Source: Oscillospiraceae bacterium (GTDB lineage: Bacteria; Bacillota; Clostridia; Oscillospirales; Ruminococcaceae). Taken from it: DNA of 18,528 bases. Positions 1 through 8,009 of the stretch are shown piece by piece. The stretch lies in the NCBI GenBank assembly GCA_900768735.1, contig CAAGDZ010000072.1, positions 1-18,528 on the forward strand. Direction: 5' to 3'. The notes beneath the pieces were generated by a model. It did not search any database, was not told where the DNA came from, and was given only the letters and a program-made list of their open reading frames with translations. How positions within the stretch are numbered: the first letter of the stretch is position 1; every line of letters starts with the position of its first letter. A program made the translations under genes and the position numbers.

Positions 1-1256
1 ATGACATCATCGCATGGGCGACCGGAGCGGATTTAAGCGAGGAGGATAAGGAGTATTATAATATAAAGTTCAAGGATTTTTACTCCGAGTACGCTTTTAC
101 TATCGCAAACTACGGTCTTGACGAGACAAGCTCCGACTATGAGGCGTATGCAAAATACTACAGACAAAACATAATCGATATGCTTTCTAACGAGAAAATC
201 ATTCTCAGAAAAGCAAAGGAATATGGACTTGATACCCTTACCGAAGAGGAAATGAACGAAATAGACGCGTCATATCAGGAAATCCTCGGCAAGTGGTACG
301 AAAACTTTAAATCTGACGCAGAAGCGGCGCTCGGCATAACAAGCGACGATACATCGGGTGCTGACAGCGCAAACGATGAAAAAATCCTCGAAAAGGAAAA
401 GGAACTTTTTGGTGCGTATATCGGACAATTCGGTCTCACCGAGGAGGTTCTGCTCACCTGGCAGACAAACACCTTTATCGAAAAGAAGGTGCTTGAATAT
501 GTGTATAAGGACGTAACCGTCACCGATGAGGAAATCGACGAGCATATAAATAACCTCATAAGCGAAGCAAAAAGCGCATACGAAAGCGATGTTTCAAGCT
601 ATGAAAAAAACAACGAATACCAGAGTGTATGGCTGCCCGAAGGCTCAAGAGAGATAAAGTATATCTATCTCGGACTAAGCTCTGCCGACGCGGCTGAGCT
701 TACAGCGGCAAGAGAAGAAAGCGGCGCAGATGACGCAGAAATCGACAAGCAGCGTGACGAAAAGCTCGCCGAGATAAAGGAAAAGGCTGAGGCGGCGCTC
801 GAAAAGGCTACCGCTGAGGGTGCGGATTTTGACGCGGTAATAAAGGAATACAGCAATGACTACGCTGAAGCCTATGCAGGACAGCCCACACTTATAATCA
901 AAGGCTCGAAGGCTCTCCACAGCGGTCTGTACGACGCAATATTCGGACTTGAAAAGGTTGGCGACATATCCGGACTTATCGCTACCGATAAGGGCTATTA
1001 TATCATTATGTACACCGGCGACGCAAAAATCACCGAGGAAGCTTTAAACAAGATAAAAGAGACCGAAAAAAGCAGTATGCTTTCCGAACGTCAGAACGAG
1101 ACCGCCAACAACGCGATTATCGAATGGCGCGAGCAGGTAGGCTATGAATATGACTACGACAAGCTGAACTTTGACAAGCCGGAGGAGGAGACCTCATCGG
1201 CTTCTGACGAAAGCTCTGCGGCGGAAAGCACAGACAGCATAGCTACAAGCGAATAA
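1..1256 (+). CDS. Parvulin-type peptidyl-prolyl isomerase / foldase, 5' partial
   Basis: The reading frame is open from base 3 without an upstream stop, so the gene begins before the window; 417 residues are visible. The last 200 or so residues look like a PpiC/parvulin rotamase domain: a stretch beginning REIKYIYLGLSS, an insert rich in Ala/Glu/Lys, then GADFDAVIKEYSND and a strand ending GYYIIMYTGD. The part before this is helical and acidic, like the chaperone part of SurA/PrsA-type foldases. The C-terminal tail (about 25 residues) is low-complexity Ser/Glu/Asp. Family knowledge: such proteins help exported proteins fold outside the membrane and usually carry a lipoprotein or transmembrane N-terminus, which cannot be seen here. 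The ATG at 180 is internal and not the start. Confidence is good for the family, low for substrate. Confidence 0.8.
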   Translation, partial: DIIAWATGADLSEEDKEYYNIKFKDFYSEYAFTIANYGLDETSSDYEAYAKYYRQNIIDMLSNEKIILRKAKEYGLDTLTEEEMNEIDASYQEILGKWYENFKSDAEAALGITSDDTSGADSANDEKILEKEKELFGAYIGQFGLTEEVLLTWQTNTFIEKKVLEYVYKDVTVTDEEIDEHINNLISEAKSAYESDVSSYEKNNEYQSVWLPEGSREIKYIYLGLSSADAAELTAAREESGADDAEIDKQRDEKLAEIKEKAEAALEKATAEGADFDAVIKEYSNDYAEAYAGQPTLIIKGSKALHSGLYDAIFGLEKVGDISGLIATDKGYYIIMYTGDAKITEEALNKIKETEKSSMLSERQNETANNAIIEWREQVGYEYDYDKLNFDKPEEETSSASDESSAAESTDSIATSE

Positions 1257-1262
1257 AATATT

Positions 1263-1293
1263 CAGCCGAGCGCCGTCCCGCGGCACTCGGCTG
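1263..1293 (+). terminator. Hairpin between PPIase gene and radical SAM gene
   Basis: A GC-rich stem of about 13 bp (CAGCCGAGCGCCG against CGGCACTCGGCTG, one G-U type mismatch) with a 5-base loop lies 6 bases after the PPIase stop codon. No T-run follows (GTATCTATG), so it may be a weak terminator, an attenuator or an mRNA-stabilising 3' structure. It ends 12 bases before the ribosome binding site of the next gene. Confidence 0.45.
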
Positions 1294-1318
1294 TATCTAT
1301 GACTTGGGAGATGATAAA

Positions 1319-2197
1319 ATGGCGGGCTGCAATATCTGTCCGAGAAAATGCGGAGTAAACCGCGCCGAGCGCGCCGGCTTTTGCTCGGTAAAGACGCTGA
1401 AAATCGCAAAGGCTTGTCTGCACTACGGCGAAGAGCCTTGCATATCGGGCAAAAACGGGAGCGGTACGATATTTTTCTCCGGCTGCCCGCTCAAATGCGT
1501 ATTCTGTCAGAATATGCCGATAAGCCGCGAGGGCTTCGGCAAGGAGATAACCACCGACAGGCTGGCGCAAATAATGCTTGAGCTTCAAAACAAGGGCGCA
1601 CACAATATAAACCTCGTCACCCCCACGCATTTTGCCGATGAGATAATATACGCGCTGGAAAAAGCAAAGCCGCGGCTTGAAATACCCGTAGTGTACAACT
1701 GCGGCGGCTATGAAACGGTCAATACGCTCAGGCGCTTTGACGGACTTATCAATATTTATTTACCGGATTTTAAATACGCCGACAGCACTCTTGCAAAAGA
1801 ATTTTCCGCGGCGGCAGATTATCCCGAAACTGCGCTTGCGGCGGTCTGCGAGATGTACCGACAGCGGGGCAAAGCTGTATTTGACGATAACGGCATGATG
1901 AAAAGCGGAGTTATCGTCCGCCACATGGTTTTGCCCGGCTGTCGGCATGACAGTATGCGGGTGCTGGATATTCTGGCAAAGGCTCTGCCGGTAAATGATA
2001 TAAAAATCAGCCTTCTGCGGCAGTATACGCCGTGCGGTAAGGCGCTTGAAATAAAAAAGCTCAGCCGCAGGGTGACCACCTTTGAGTATGACAGCGTCGT
2101 GGATTATGCCGCGTCGCTCGGCTTTGACGGCTATACACAGGAAAAGTCGAGCGCCACGCTTGAAATGACGCCCGACTGGGATTTAGACGGTGTTTAA
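1319..2197 (+). CDS. PflX-like radical SAM protein
   Basis: 292 residues. The radical SAM cluster motif CxxxCxxC is seen as CPLKCVFC (Cys56, Cys60, Cys63), just after GSGTIFFSG. Ahead of it is a second Cys cluster (Cys4, Cys7, Cys11, Cys22 in CNICPRKCG...GFC) typical of the COG1313/PflX group, which resembles the activating enzymes of glycyl-radical enzymes. Family knowledge: these use a 4Fe-4S cluster and S-adenosylmethionine to make a 5'-deoxyadenosyl radical; the target of PflX-type proteins is not established. No glycyl-radical enzyme lies nearby. The ATG at 1319 is preferred over an in-frame TTG at 1304 because GGGAG at 1306-1310 sits 8 bases before the ATG and would lie inside a longer version. 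It shares its strand with the PPIase gene, 62 bases away. Confidence 0.8.
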   Translation: MAGCNICPRKCGVNRAERAGFCSVKTLKIAKACLHYGEEPCISGKNGSGTIFFSGCPLKCVFCQNMPISREGFGKEITTDRLAQIMLELQNKGAHNINLVTPTHFADEIIYALEKAKPRLEIPVVYNCGGYETVNTLRRFDGLINIYLPDFKYADSTLAKEFSAAADYPETALAAVCEMYRQRGKAVFDDNGMMKSGVIVRHMVLPGCRHDSMRVLDILAKALPVNDIKISLLRQYTPCGKALEIKKLSRRVTTFEYDSVVDYAASLGFDGYTQEKSSATLEMTPDWDLDGV

Positions 2198-2238
2198 CAG
2201 CACTCCTCGGAGTTTTCAGAGGGGTGCTGATATTTTGC
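2198..2238 (+). terminator. Terminator between convergent genes
   Basis: An 11-bp stem CAGCACTCCTC / GAGGGGTGCTG (one G-T pair) with a 10-base loop starts right after the TAA of the radical SAM gene and is followed by ATATTTT. It lies between convergent genes and could also slow transcription arriving on the minus strand, but the minus side has only a short T-run. Confidence 0.65.
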
Positions 2239-2251
2239 GGGGTATTGCTTA

Positions 2252-3772
2252 CTACGACCAGTATTTACGGTCAAGACTGCGGAAGTTTATCGCCGAGGCT
2301 ATGTCCTGCCTGCGTATAATCTCGCAGCCCGCAAGGTCTGCGCAGGTGCGCGCAACCTTTAATATTCTGTCGTAGGCACGGGCGGACAGCCCCATTTTGT
2401 CAAAGCAGTCGGAAATAAGCTTTTTCGCGGCATCGTCGGTCTTGCACATCTCGTGCAGATACGACGGCGGTATTTTTGAGTTTGAGCGTATATCCGTGCC
2501 CGCAAAGCGCTTTTGCTGTATTTCTCTTGCCCGCATTACGCGCTCTAAAATCGCTTCGCTCGGCTCTCCCTTTTCGGCGCTGCTTATCTCGTCATAAGAC
2601 AGCTGTGGCATCTCCACCTGAATGTCTATTCTGTCAAGCACGGGGCGGCTGATTTTGCCGAGATAGCTTTGTATCATTTTCTGCGAGCAGGTGCATTTTG
2701 CCTTAGGGTTGCCGTAGTTGCCGCAGGGACAGGGGTTCATGGCGGCGACCAGCATAATGTCGCAGGGGTATGTGATAGAGCCCTGCGCTCTTGAAATCGT
2801 AATCACGCCGTCCTCAAGCGGCTGGCGCAGCGTTTCAAGCGTGCGGCGGTCAAACTCGGGCAGCTCGTCCAGAAAAAGCACGCCGTTGTGAGCAAGCGAG
2901 ATTTCGCCGGGTCTCGGCACACTACCGCCGCCGATAAGTCCGACAGCCGAGGCGGTATGCGATACCGCGCGGAAGGGTCTTCTGGTTATTATCGGGTTGT
3001 TTTTGTCAAGCATACCCGCGACCGAGTGGATACCCGTTGTCTCCATGCTCTCGTCAAAGCTCATCGGCGGGAGAATAGACGGTATGCGCTTTGAAATCAT
3101 GCTCTTTCCTGTACCGGGCGGACCTATCAGAAGTACATTGTGAAAGCCTGCGGCGGCGACCTCAAGCGCCCGCTTTGCAAGCGGCTGACCCTTTACGTCC
3201 GAAAAATTCTCGGCGGCGGAAAGTATCTCCTCCGGCTTGTACGGCCGCTCAGGGCAAAGCTTTTTTTGCCCGGTGAAATGGTCAAGGAGCGCGGCAATAT
3301 CCTTTACGCCGTATACCTCGACGCCCTCGACCACCGATGCCTCGCGCGCGTTTTCGGCGGGCAGGAACAGCTTTTTAATACCGCACCGCCTTGCCTCGAT
3401 AGCCATGCTTAAAATTCCGTTTGTAAAGACAAGACTACCGCCGAGCGACACTTCTCCGATAAAGGCACAGTCGGAAATATCCTCGGAGATAATCCCGTCT
3501 GCCGCGAGTATGGCGGCTATTATCGTAAAATCGTACAGCGAGCCGCATTTTCGCACATCTGCGGGGGCGAGGTTTACCGTAAGGCGCTGACCGCTTACGC
3601 GTATGCCTACGCCCGCAAGCGCGCCCTTTATGCGCATTTTGCTTTCCTGCACGGCAAGGTCTGCAAGTCCGACAATCTCAAAAGCAGGCTGTCCGCGCGC
3701 GGCAATAATCTCGGCGGTGACCTTGAAGGCGTTCATTCCGAAAAGCCCCATGCCGTTTACCTGTGCGTACAT
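2252..3772 (-). CDS. comM: YifB/ComM family Mg-chelatase-like AAA ATPase
   Basis: 506 residues, full family length. Residues 1-165 match the Lon-protease-like N-terminal domain of YifB (starts MYAQVNGMGLFG). An AAA+ core follows: Walker A GPPGTGKS (217-224), Walker B VLFLDE (298-303), and a four-cysteine insert, CPCGNYGNPKAKCTC (Cys348, 350, 360, 362), likely a metal site. The C-terminal lid domain has the family sequence KIPPSYLH. Family knowledge: ComM is a hexameric helicase that promotes branch migration during recombination of transformed DNA in Gram-negative bacteria; the Clostridia role is less clear, so the gene symbol is by family. The start is supported by GGGAGG (plus positions 3780-3785) 7 bases upstream of the ATG. 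The gene is monocistronic here and divergent from the phosphomutase gene. Confidence 0.9.
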   Translation of the reverse strand: MYAQVNGMGLFGMNAFKVTAEIIAARGQPAFEIVGLADLAVQESKMRIKGALAGVGIRVSGQRLTVNLAPADVRKCGSLYDFTIIAAILAADGIISEDISDCAFIGEVSLGGSLVFTNGILSMAIEARRCGIKKLFLPAENAREASVVEGVEVYGVKDIAALLDHFTGQKKLCPERPYKPEEILSAAENFSDVKGQPLAKRALEVAAAGFHNVLLIGPPGTGKSMISKRIPSILPPMSFDESMETTGIHSVAGMLDKNNPIITRRPFRAVSHTASAVGLIGGGSVPRPGEISLAHNGVLFLDELPEFDRRTLETLRQPLEDGVITISRAQGSITYPCDIMLVAAMNPCPCGNYGNPKAKCTCSQKMIQSYLGKISRPVLDRIDIQVEMPQLSYDEISSAEKGEPSEAILERVMRAREIQQKRFAGTDIRSNSKIPPSYLHEMCKTDDAAKKLISDCFDKMGLSARAYDRILKVARTCADLAGCEIIRRQDIASAINFRSLDRKYWS

Positions 3773-3794
3773 TTAAGCACCTCCCTGACGGTTT

Positions 3795-3824
3795 AAAGTA
3801 ACGTAAAGTAACATAATGTAATTA
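3795..3824 (-). repeat. Three tandem 10-bp repeats in the comM leader
   Basis: On the plus strand the units are AAAGTAACGT, AAAGTAACAT and AATGTAATTA (3795-3804, 3805-3814, 3815-3824). The first two differ at one base and the third is degenerate and overlaps the comM -10 box. One helical turn spacing and position at the transcription start suggest a protein-binding site; this is inference. Confidence 0.55.
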
Positions 3825-3849
3825 TACATCAAATTAGGTGTATTTTCAA
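3821..3849 (-). promoter_or_regulatory. Sigma-A promoter of comM
   Basis: Reading the minus strand, TTGAAA (plus 3844-3849) and a perfect TATAAT (plus 3821-3826) are separated by exactly 17 bp. Transcription would start about 40 bases upstream of the comM ATG. Confidence 0.8.
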
Positions 3850-3903
3850 CAAAAACAGGTACAGATTTAACGAAAATTTTTTAGATAAATTTTTATTTTA
3901 TAT

Positions 3904-3932
3904 TTGCATTTTCGCTAAAAAGATGTTATACT
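3904..3932 (+). promoter_or_regulatory. Sigma-A promoter of the phosphomutase gene
   Basis: TTGCAT (3904-3909), a 17-bp spacer and TATACT (3927-3932), preceded by TGT, which makes an extended -10. The predicted leader (about 50 bases) contains a small GC hairpin, GCGGC/GCCGC (3947-3961). Confidence 0.8.
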
Positions 3933-3987
3933 GAATAGTAAGGTTTGCGGCGGTCTGCCGCGTGATTTTGAGAAAGGAAAGACTATT

Positions 3988-5706
3988 ATGGGAAAGATTG
4001 AAACTCTTTACGGCGAATGGCTTGAAAAAGCAACTCTCGACCCTGATTTAAAGGCGGAGCTTGAAACGATAAACGGCAAGGATGAGGAAATATCCGACCG
4101 TTTTTACCGTGATCTTGAATTTGGCACAGGCGGACTGCGCGGCGTAATCGGCGCGGGCACGAACAGAATGAACGTTTACACGGTAGGCAAGGCTACACAG
4201 GGACTTGCAAACTATCTTAAAAATACAGGCAAATCAGATTTAAGCGTGGCTGTCGCTTATGACAGCAGAATAAAGTCCGACGTGTTTGCAAAGCATGCGG
4301 CGTCAATCTTTGCGGCAAATGGTATAAAGGCTAACATCTACACCGAGCTTATGCCCACCCCCATGCTGTCTTTTGCGGTACGCGCACTCGGCTGTGACGC
4401 GGGTATCATTCTTACCGCAAGCCACAACCCTGCAAAATACAACGGCTATAAGGTTTACGGCAGCGACGGCTGTCAGGTAACTCTTGACGCGGCTGAAAAA
4501 ATCCTCGCCGAGATTGAAAAGCTGGATATATTCAGCGATGTAAAGACAAGCGACTTTGAGCAGGATATAAAGGACGGCTCGATAAAGTATATAGGACAGG
4601 ACGTAATCGACGACTATATCGCAAATGTCAAGAAGCAGTCTATTCACCCCGACCTCTGTGCAAAAAGCGGACTTAAAGTGGTATACACCCCGCTCAATGG
4701 CGCAGGAAACAAGCCGGTACGCAGAATTTTAAAGGAAATCGGTATAAACGATGTTGTAGTCGTAAAGGAACAGGAAAACCCCGACGGTAACTTTACCACC
4801 TGTCCCTACCCCAACCCCGAAATCCGCGAGGCGCTTAACCTCGGTCTGGAGCTTTGCAAGACCGAAAAGCCCGATCTGCTGCTTGCTACCGACCCCGACA
4901 GCGACCGAGTAGGTATCGCGGTGCCCGACGGCGACGATTATGTGCTTTTTACAGGCAACGAAGTCGGCGCTATGCTGCTTGAATATATCTGCAAGGAAAG
5001 AACTGCAAACGGCACAATGCCGAAAAATCCTGTTGCGGTAAAGACAATAGTAACCACCGACCTTGTAAAGGCAATCGCCGCAAAGTACGGCGTAGAGCTT
5101 ATCGAGGTGCTGACAGGATTTAAGTTCATCGGTGAGCAGATAGGCTTTTTGGAGCAGAAGGGTGAGCAGGACAGATACATATTCGGCTTTGAGGAGAGCT
5201 ACGGCTATCTTGCGGGTAGCTATGTAAGAGATAAGGACGCGGTTGTAGCGTCGATGCTTATCTGCGAGATGGCGGCGTTCTACCGCTCACAGGGCATTTC
5301 GCTTGTACAGGCGAGAGCAAAGATGTACGCTGACTACGGCTTTTACTGCAACAAGCTCGAAACCTTCCAGTTTGAGGGCGAGAGCGGCATGAAGAAGATG
5401 GACGCTATCATGGATAAGCTGAGAACCGATTATCCTAAGGCTATTGCAGGCAGCCGCGTAATAGGCATGGCAGACTATAAGCTCAGCGAAAAGAGCGACT
5501 TTGTAACCGGCGAAAAGACTGTACTTACACTTCCTAAGTCAAACGTAATCACGCTCTACCTTGAAAACAATGCAAGTATTGTAATCAGACCCTCGGGCAC
5601 AGAGCCTAAAATCAAGCTCTACTACACAACCGTAGGCACAAGCGTAGAGGATGCGGCAGCTAAACAGGCTGAATATTCGGCAGATTTTACAAAAATAGTA
5701 GGCTGA
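3988..5706 (+). CDS. pgcA: Phospho-sugar mutase (phosphoglucomutase type)
   Basis: 572 residues, the usual length of the alpha-D-phosphohexomutase group found in Firmicutes. Four family blocks are seen in order: the phosphoserine loop TASHNP (143-148, catalytic Ser145), the metal loop DPDSDR (302-307), the sugar-binding loop FEESYG (401-406), and the phosphate-binding loop RPSGTEPKIK near the C-terminus. Family knowledge: converts glucose 1-phosphate and glucose 6-phosphate via a bisphosphate intermediate, feeding cell wall sugar and glycogen synthesis; some members prefer mannose phosphates, and the sequence alone does not settle this. Cytoplasmic. The start has GAGAAAGGAAAG upstream and its own promoter. 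No terminator is visible; the 3' side leads straight into the rpmE promoter. Confidence 0.9.
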   Translation: MGKIETLYGEWLEKATLDPDLKAELETINGKDEEISDRFYRDLEFGTGGLRGVIGAGTNRMNVYTVGKATQGLANYLKNTGKSDLSVAVAYDSRIKSDVFAKHAASIFAANGIKANIYTELMPTPMLSFAVRALGCDAGIILTASHNPAKYNGYKVYGSDGCQVTLDAAEKILAEIEKLDIFSDVKTSDFEQDIKDGSIKYIGQDVIDDYIANVKKQSIHPDLCAKSGLKVVYTPLNGAGNKPVRRILKEIGINDVVVVKEQENPDGNFTTCPYPNPEIREALNLGLELCKTEKPDLLLATDPDSDRVGIAVPDGDDYVLFTGNEVGAMLLEYICKERTANGTMPKNPVAVKTIVTTDLVKAIAAKYGVELIEVLTGFKFIGEQIGFLEQKGEQDRYIFGFEESYGYLAGSYVRDKDAVVASMLICEMAAFYRSQGISLVQARAKMYADYGFYCNKLETFQFEGESGMKKMDAIMDKLRTDYPKAIAGSRVIGMADYKLSEKSDFVTGEKTVLTLPKSNVITLYLENNASIVIRPSGTEPKIKLYYTTVGTSVEDAAAKQAEYSADFTKIVG

Positions 5707-5750
5707 TTTAGTGCGTAATATATAAGGTTTTAGAAAAAATAAAAAAAGAC

Positions 5751-5779
5751 TTGCATTTGGGTTAGCTTTATGATATAAT
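5751..5779 (+). promoter_or_regulatory. Sigma-A promoter of rpmE
   Basis: TTGCAT (5751-5756), 17-bp spacer, perfect TATAAT (5774-5779) preceded by TGA (extended -10). A 6-bp inverted repeat, GGTTAG (5760-5765) and CTAACC (5781-5786), brackets the -10 box and could be a repressor site. Confidence 0.8.
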
Positions 5780-5785
5780 ACTAAC

Positions 5786-5870
5786 CTAGGCGTTGATATG
5801 CCTTTTAACATTCTGAAATCATGGCGAAAGCTGTAATTTAGACGTACTTTTTAAGTCAGGAGGTGACAGC
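5786..5870 (+). promoter_or_regulatory. Structured rpmE leader, possible L31 autoregulatory RNA
   Basis: The 85-base leader folds locally: AGGCGT/ATGCCT with a 4-base loop (5788-5803), a GGC-GAAA-GCT mini-hairpin (5823-5832), and ACTT/AAGT (5846-5856) just before the strong AGGAGG (5859-5864). Ribosomal protein leaders for L31 are known in Firmicutes; I infer this may be one but could not compare it with a covariance model. Confidence 0.4.
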
Positions 5871-6074
5871 ATGAAAGAGGGTATCCATCCTAACTACCAG
5901 CCCACCACAATCAAGTGTGCTTGCGGCGAGGTTATCGAAACACGTTCAACAAAGCAGGATATAAAGGTTGAAATCTGCTCAAAGTGCCACCCTTTCTTTA
6001 CAGGAAAGCAGAAGTTGGTTGACTCCGGCGGACGTGTTGACAAGTTCAAGAAGAAGTATAATCTTGATAAGTAA
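5871..6074 (+). CDS. rpmE: 50S ribosomal protein L31 (zinc-type, C+)
   Basis: 67 residues, starting MKEGIHPNYQ, the standard L31 opening. The zinc ribbon cysteines are all present: Cys16 and Cys18 (CAC), Cys36 and Cys39 (CSKC), followed by HPFFTGKQK, so this is the zinc-binding C+ form rather than the zinc-free paralogue induced under zinc starvation. L31 sits on the central protuberance of the large subunit and bridges to the small one. AGGAGGTG lies 5-6 bases upstream of the ATG. The gene is alone in its transcript, with its own promoter and terminator. Confidence 0.97.
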   Translation: MKEGIHPNYQPTTIKCACGEVIETRSTKQDIKVEICSKCHPFFTGKQKLVDSGGRVDKFKKKYNLDK

Positions 6075-6080
6075 TTGTTT

Positions 6081-6118
6081 AACAGCACCATTTTTATGGT
6101 GCTGTTTTTCGTTTTTTT
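6081..6118 (+). terminator. Intrinsic terminator of rpmE
   Basis: A perfect 11-bp stem AACAGCACCAT / ATGGTGCTGTT with a TTTT loop, followed by TTTTTCGTTTTTTT. A textbook Rho-independent terminator. Confidence 0.97.
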
Positions 6119-6123
6119 CTATG

Positions 6124-6145
6124 GCGTTAATTCAGCGTTAATGTA
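6124..6145 (+). promoter_or_regulatory. 11-bp-period direct repeat upstream of the response regulator
   Basis: GCGTTAAT occurs at 6124-6131 and again at 6135-6142, period 11, about 50-70 bases before the regulator start. OmpR/PhoB-type regulators bind as tandem dimers to direct repeats spaced by one helical turn, so this is a candidate autoregulation site. A weak -10-like TAAAAT lies at 6153-6158, with no good -35, fitting activated expression. Confidence 0.5.
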
Positions 6146-6195
6146 AACGGTTTAAAATTTAAGCATAAAATCAGCTTGCGAAAGGAAGTCAGGTT

Positions 6196-6876
6196 ATGTT
6201 TCATATAATGGTTGCAGAGGACGATGTAAATACAAGACGGCTGATGTGTACGGTCTTGTCACAGAACGGCTATGAGCCTGTGCCTGCGGTTGACGGCGTG
6301 GACGCGCTCGAAATACTCGACCGTCAGCATATCGACCTTATCGTGCTTGATATAATGATGCCGCGTATGGACGGCTATGAATTTGTAAAAACTCTGCGTG
6401 AGGGCGGCTGCAACATACCCGTGCTCATGGTGACGGCGCGTGAAACCTCTGCCGATAAGATAGCGGGCTTTAAGGCGGGTACCGATGACTATATGGTAAA
6501 GCCGGTTGACGATGAGGAGATGCTGCTGCGTATCTCCGCACTTCTGCGTCGCTCAAACATAGCAAACGAGCATAAGCTTGTCGCGGGCGGCACGGTGCTT
6601 GACTATGACGCGCTTACGGTAAGCTGCGGCGGGGAGACCTACGAGCTTCCTAACAAGGAGTTTATGCTGCTGTTCAAGCTGCTTTCCTATCAGAATAAGA
6701 TATTCACCCGCAGACAGCTTATGGACGAGCTTTGGGATATGGAGTCGGACACCGACGAGCGTACTATAGATGTGCATATAAACCGTCTGCGCGAGCGGTT
6801 CAGGGACAACAAGGACTTTGAGATAGTAACCGTGCGCGGACTCGGATATAAGGCTGTGATAAAGCAGCAGGATTAA
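6196..6876 (+). CDS. OmpR-family response regulator
   Basis: 226 residues. The receiver domain (1-118) has the acidic pair Asp9/Asp10, phospho-acceptor Asp52 in VLDIMMPRMDG, Thr80 in VTAR and Lys102 in VKPVD. A winged-helix DNA-binding domain fills 130-222, with ERTIDVHINRLRERF as recognition helix and the wing VRGLGYKA. Family knowledge: phosphorylated by its partner kinase, it dimerises and binds direct repeats. The partner gene follows directly: its ribosome binding site overlaps this gene's stop codon. The likely targets are its own operon (see the repeat at 6124) and the ABC gene at 8060. The ATG has AAAGGAAG about 8 bases upstream. Confidence 0.93.
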   Translation: MFHIMVAEDDVNTRRLMCTVLSQNGYEPVPAVDGVDALEILDRQHIDLIVLDIMMPRMDGYEFVKTLREGGCNIPVLMVTARETSADKIAGFKAGTDDYMVKPVDDEEMLLRISALLRRSNIANEHKLVAGGTVLDYDALTVSCGGETYELPNKEFMLLFKLLSYQNKIFTRRQLMDELWDMESDTDERTIDVHINRLRERFRDNKDFEIVTVRGLGYKAVIKQQD

Positions 6877-6887
6877 GGAGGTAAAAC

Positions 6888-8009
6888 TTGCGGAAGCAAT
6901 CCTACGACCACAAGCGCTATCGTTCTCTGCACGCGTATATCGTGCTGTTCGTATTTCTGATTATGGTGTTTGCCGGCGGAATTTGTCTGATTATTTTCAA
7001 TGTACTCGACGCCTTTGGTTTTATCCGCCATATGTATGTTGTGCCGATGCTGCTGCCGCTTGTTATGCTTGGTGCGTGTACCATAATCGGTAGCTTTCTG
7101 ACTGCGGCGCTTGCGGGCTTTTTGCTAAAGCCGCTGAGCGACCTGAGAAAAGGACTTGCAAATGTCGCTAAGGGCGATTTCAGCGTGCGTATAAACGATC
7201 TGAGCCACAACAACGAGATAAGAACCTTGCAGTATAATTTCAACCTTATGGTGCAGGAGCTGCAGAACATCGAGCTATTCAGAAACGATTTTATAAACGA
7301 TTTTTCCCACGAATTTAAGACCCCGATGGTATCTATATACGGCTTTGCAAAGCAGCTCAAAAAGGGCGGACTTACCAAAGAGCAGGAGCAGGAATATATA
7401 GATATAATCATCTCCGAGTCACAGCGGCTTATAAATATGTCGAGCAACATACTCACGCTGAATAAGCTTGAAAATCAGGAGATAATCACCGATAAAAAGA
7501 AATTCCGTCTTGACGAGGAGATACGCCGCAGTATTTTACTGCTGGAGGGACAGTGGAGCAAGAAGAACATTGACGTTATACCCGAGCTTTGCGAGATTGA
7601 ATATTACGGCAACGCCGAAACGCTGAAGCAGGTATGGCTGAACGTAATAGGAAACGCGATAAAATACACCCCCGAAAACGGCGAAATAAATATCACTCTT
7701 GAAATAAATCCCGAAAACAAATCCGAGCTTAAAATAGCAATATGCGACAACGGCATAGGCATGGACGACGCGACGCGTGAGCGTATGTTTGAAAAATTCT
7801 ATCAGGGCGACGCCTCGCGCACTACGGGAGGAAACGGTCTCGGACTTGCGATGGTAAAGCGCATAGTACAGCTTTGCGGCGGCAGGATTGATGTAGAAAG
7901 CGAGCCGGGACGCGGCACGGATTTTTATATCTATCTGCCTGTCGAGGATGAGAAAGAGGAACGAAAAAAGAGAAGTTTAAACGCCGTTAATACTGCGGCA
8001 TTAAAATAG
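6888..8009 (+). CDS. Sensor histidine kinase with minimal extracellular loop
   Basis: 373 residues. Two membrane helices (about 15-38 and 50-76) are joined by only about 11 outside residues, so there is no outer sensor domain, as in intramembrane-sensing kinases. A HAMP domain (78-128) follows, then the HisKA helix with His141 (NDFSHEFKTP), and the ATPase domain with N box (NVIGNAIKYTP), DNGIGMD (287-293), the F-box EKFYQGD and GNGLGL (315-320). All catalytic motifs are intact. The start codon is TTG: AAGGAGGT at 6875-6882 lies 5 bases before it, overlaps the regulator's TAA and suggests translational coupling. It phosphorylates the regulator upstream; the ABC gene 50 bases downstream is the probable output and possibly co-sensor. 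Confidence 0.92.
   Translation: MRKQSYDHKRYRSLHAYIVLFVFLIMVFAGGICLIIFNVLDAFGFIRHMYVVPMLLPLVMLGACTIIGSFLTAALAGFLLKPLSDLRKGLANVAKGDFSVRINDLSHNNEIRTLQYNFNLMVQELQNIELFRNDFINDFSHEFKTPMVSIYGFAKQLKKGGLTKEQEQEYIDIIISESQRLINMSSNILTLNKLENQEIITDKKKFRLDEEIRRSILLLEGQWSKKNIDVIPELCEIEYYGNAETLKQVWLNVIGNAIKYTPENGEINITLEINPENKSELKIAICDNGIGMDDATRERMFEKFYQGDASRTTGGNGLGLAMVKRIVQLCGGRIDVESEPGRGTDFYIYLPVEDEKEERKKRSLNAVNTAALK

Noticed and set aside
2461..2490. Echo of the CCGCCGTCGTAT sequence between comM and the terminator at 10774
   Set aside because: In comM it encodes the conserved KIPPSYLH segment, so the shared dozen bases are most likely chance.
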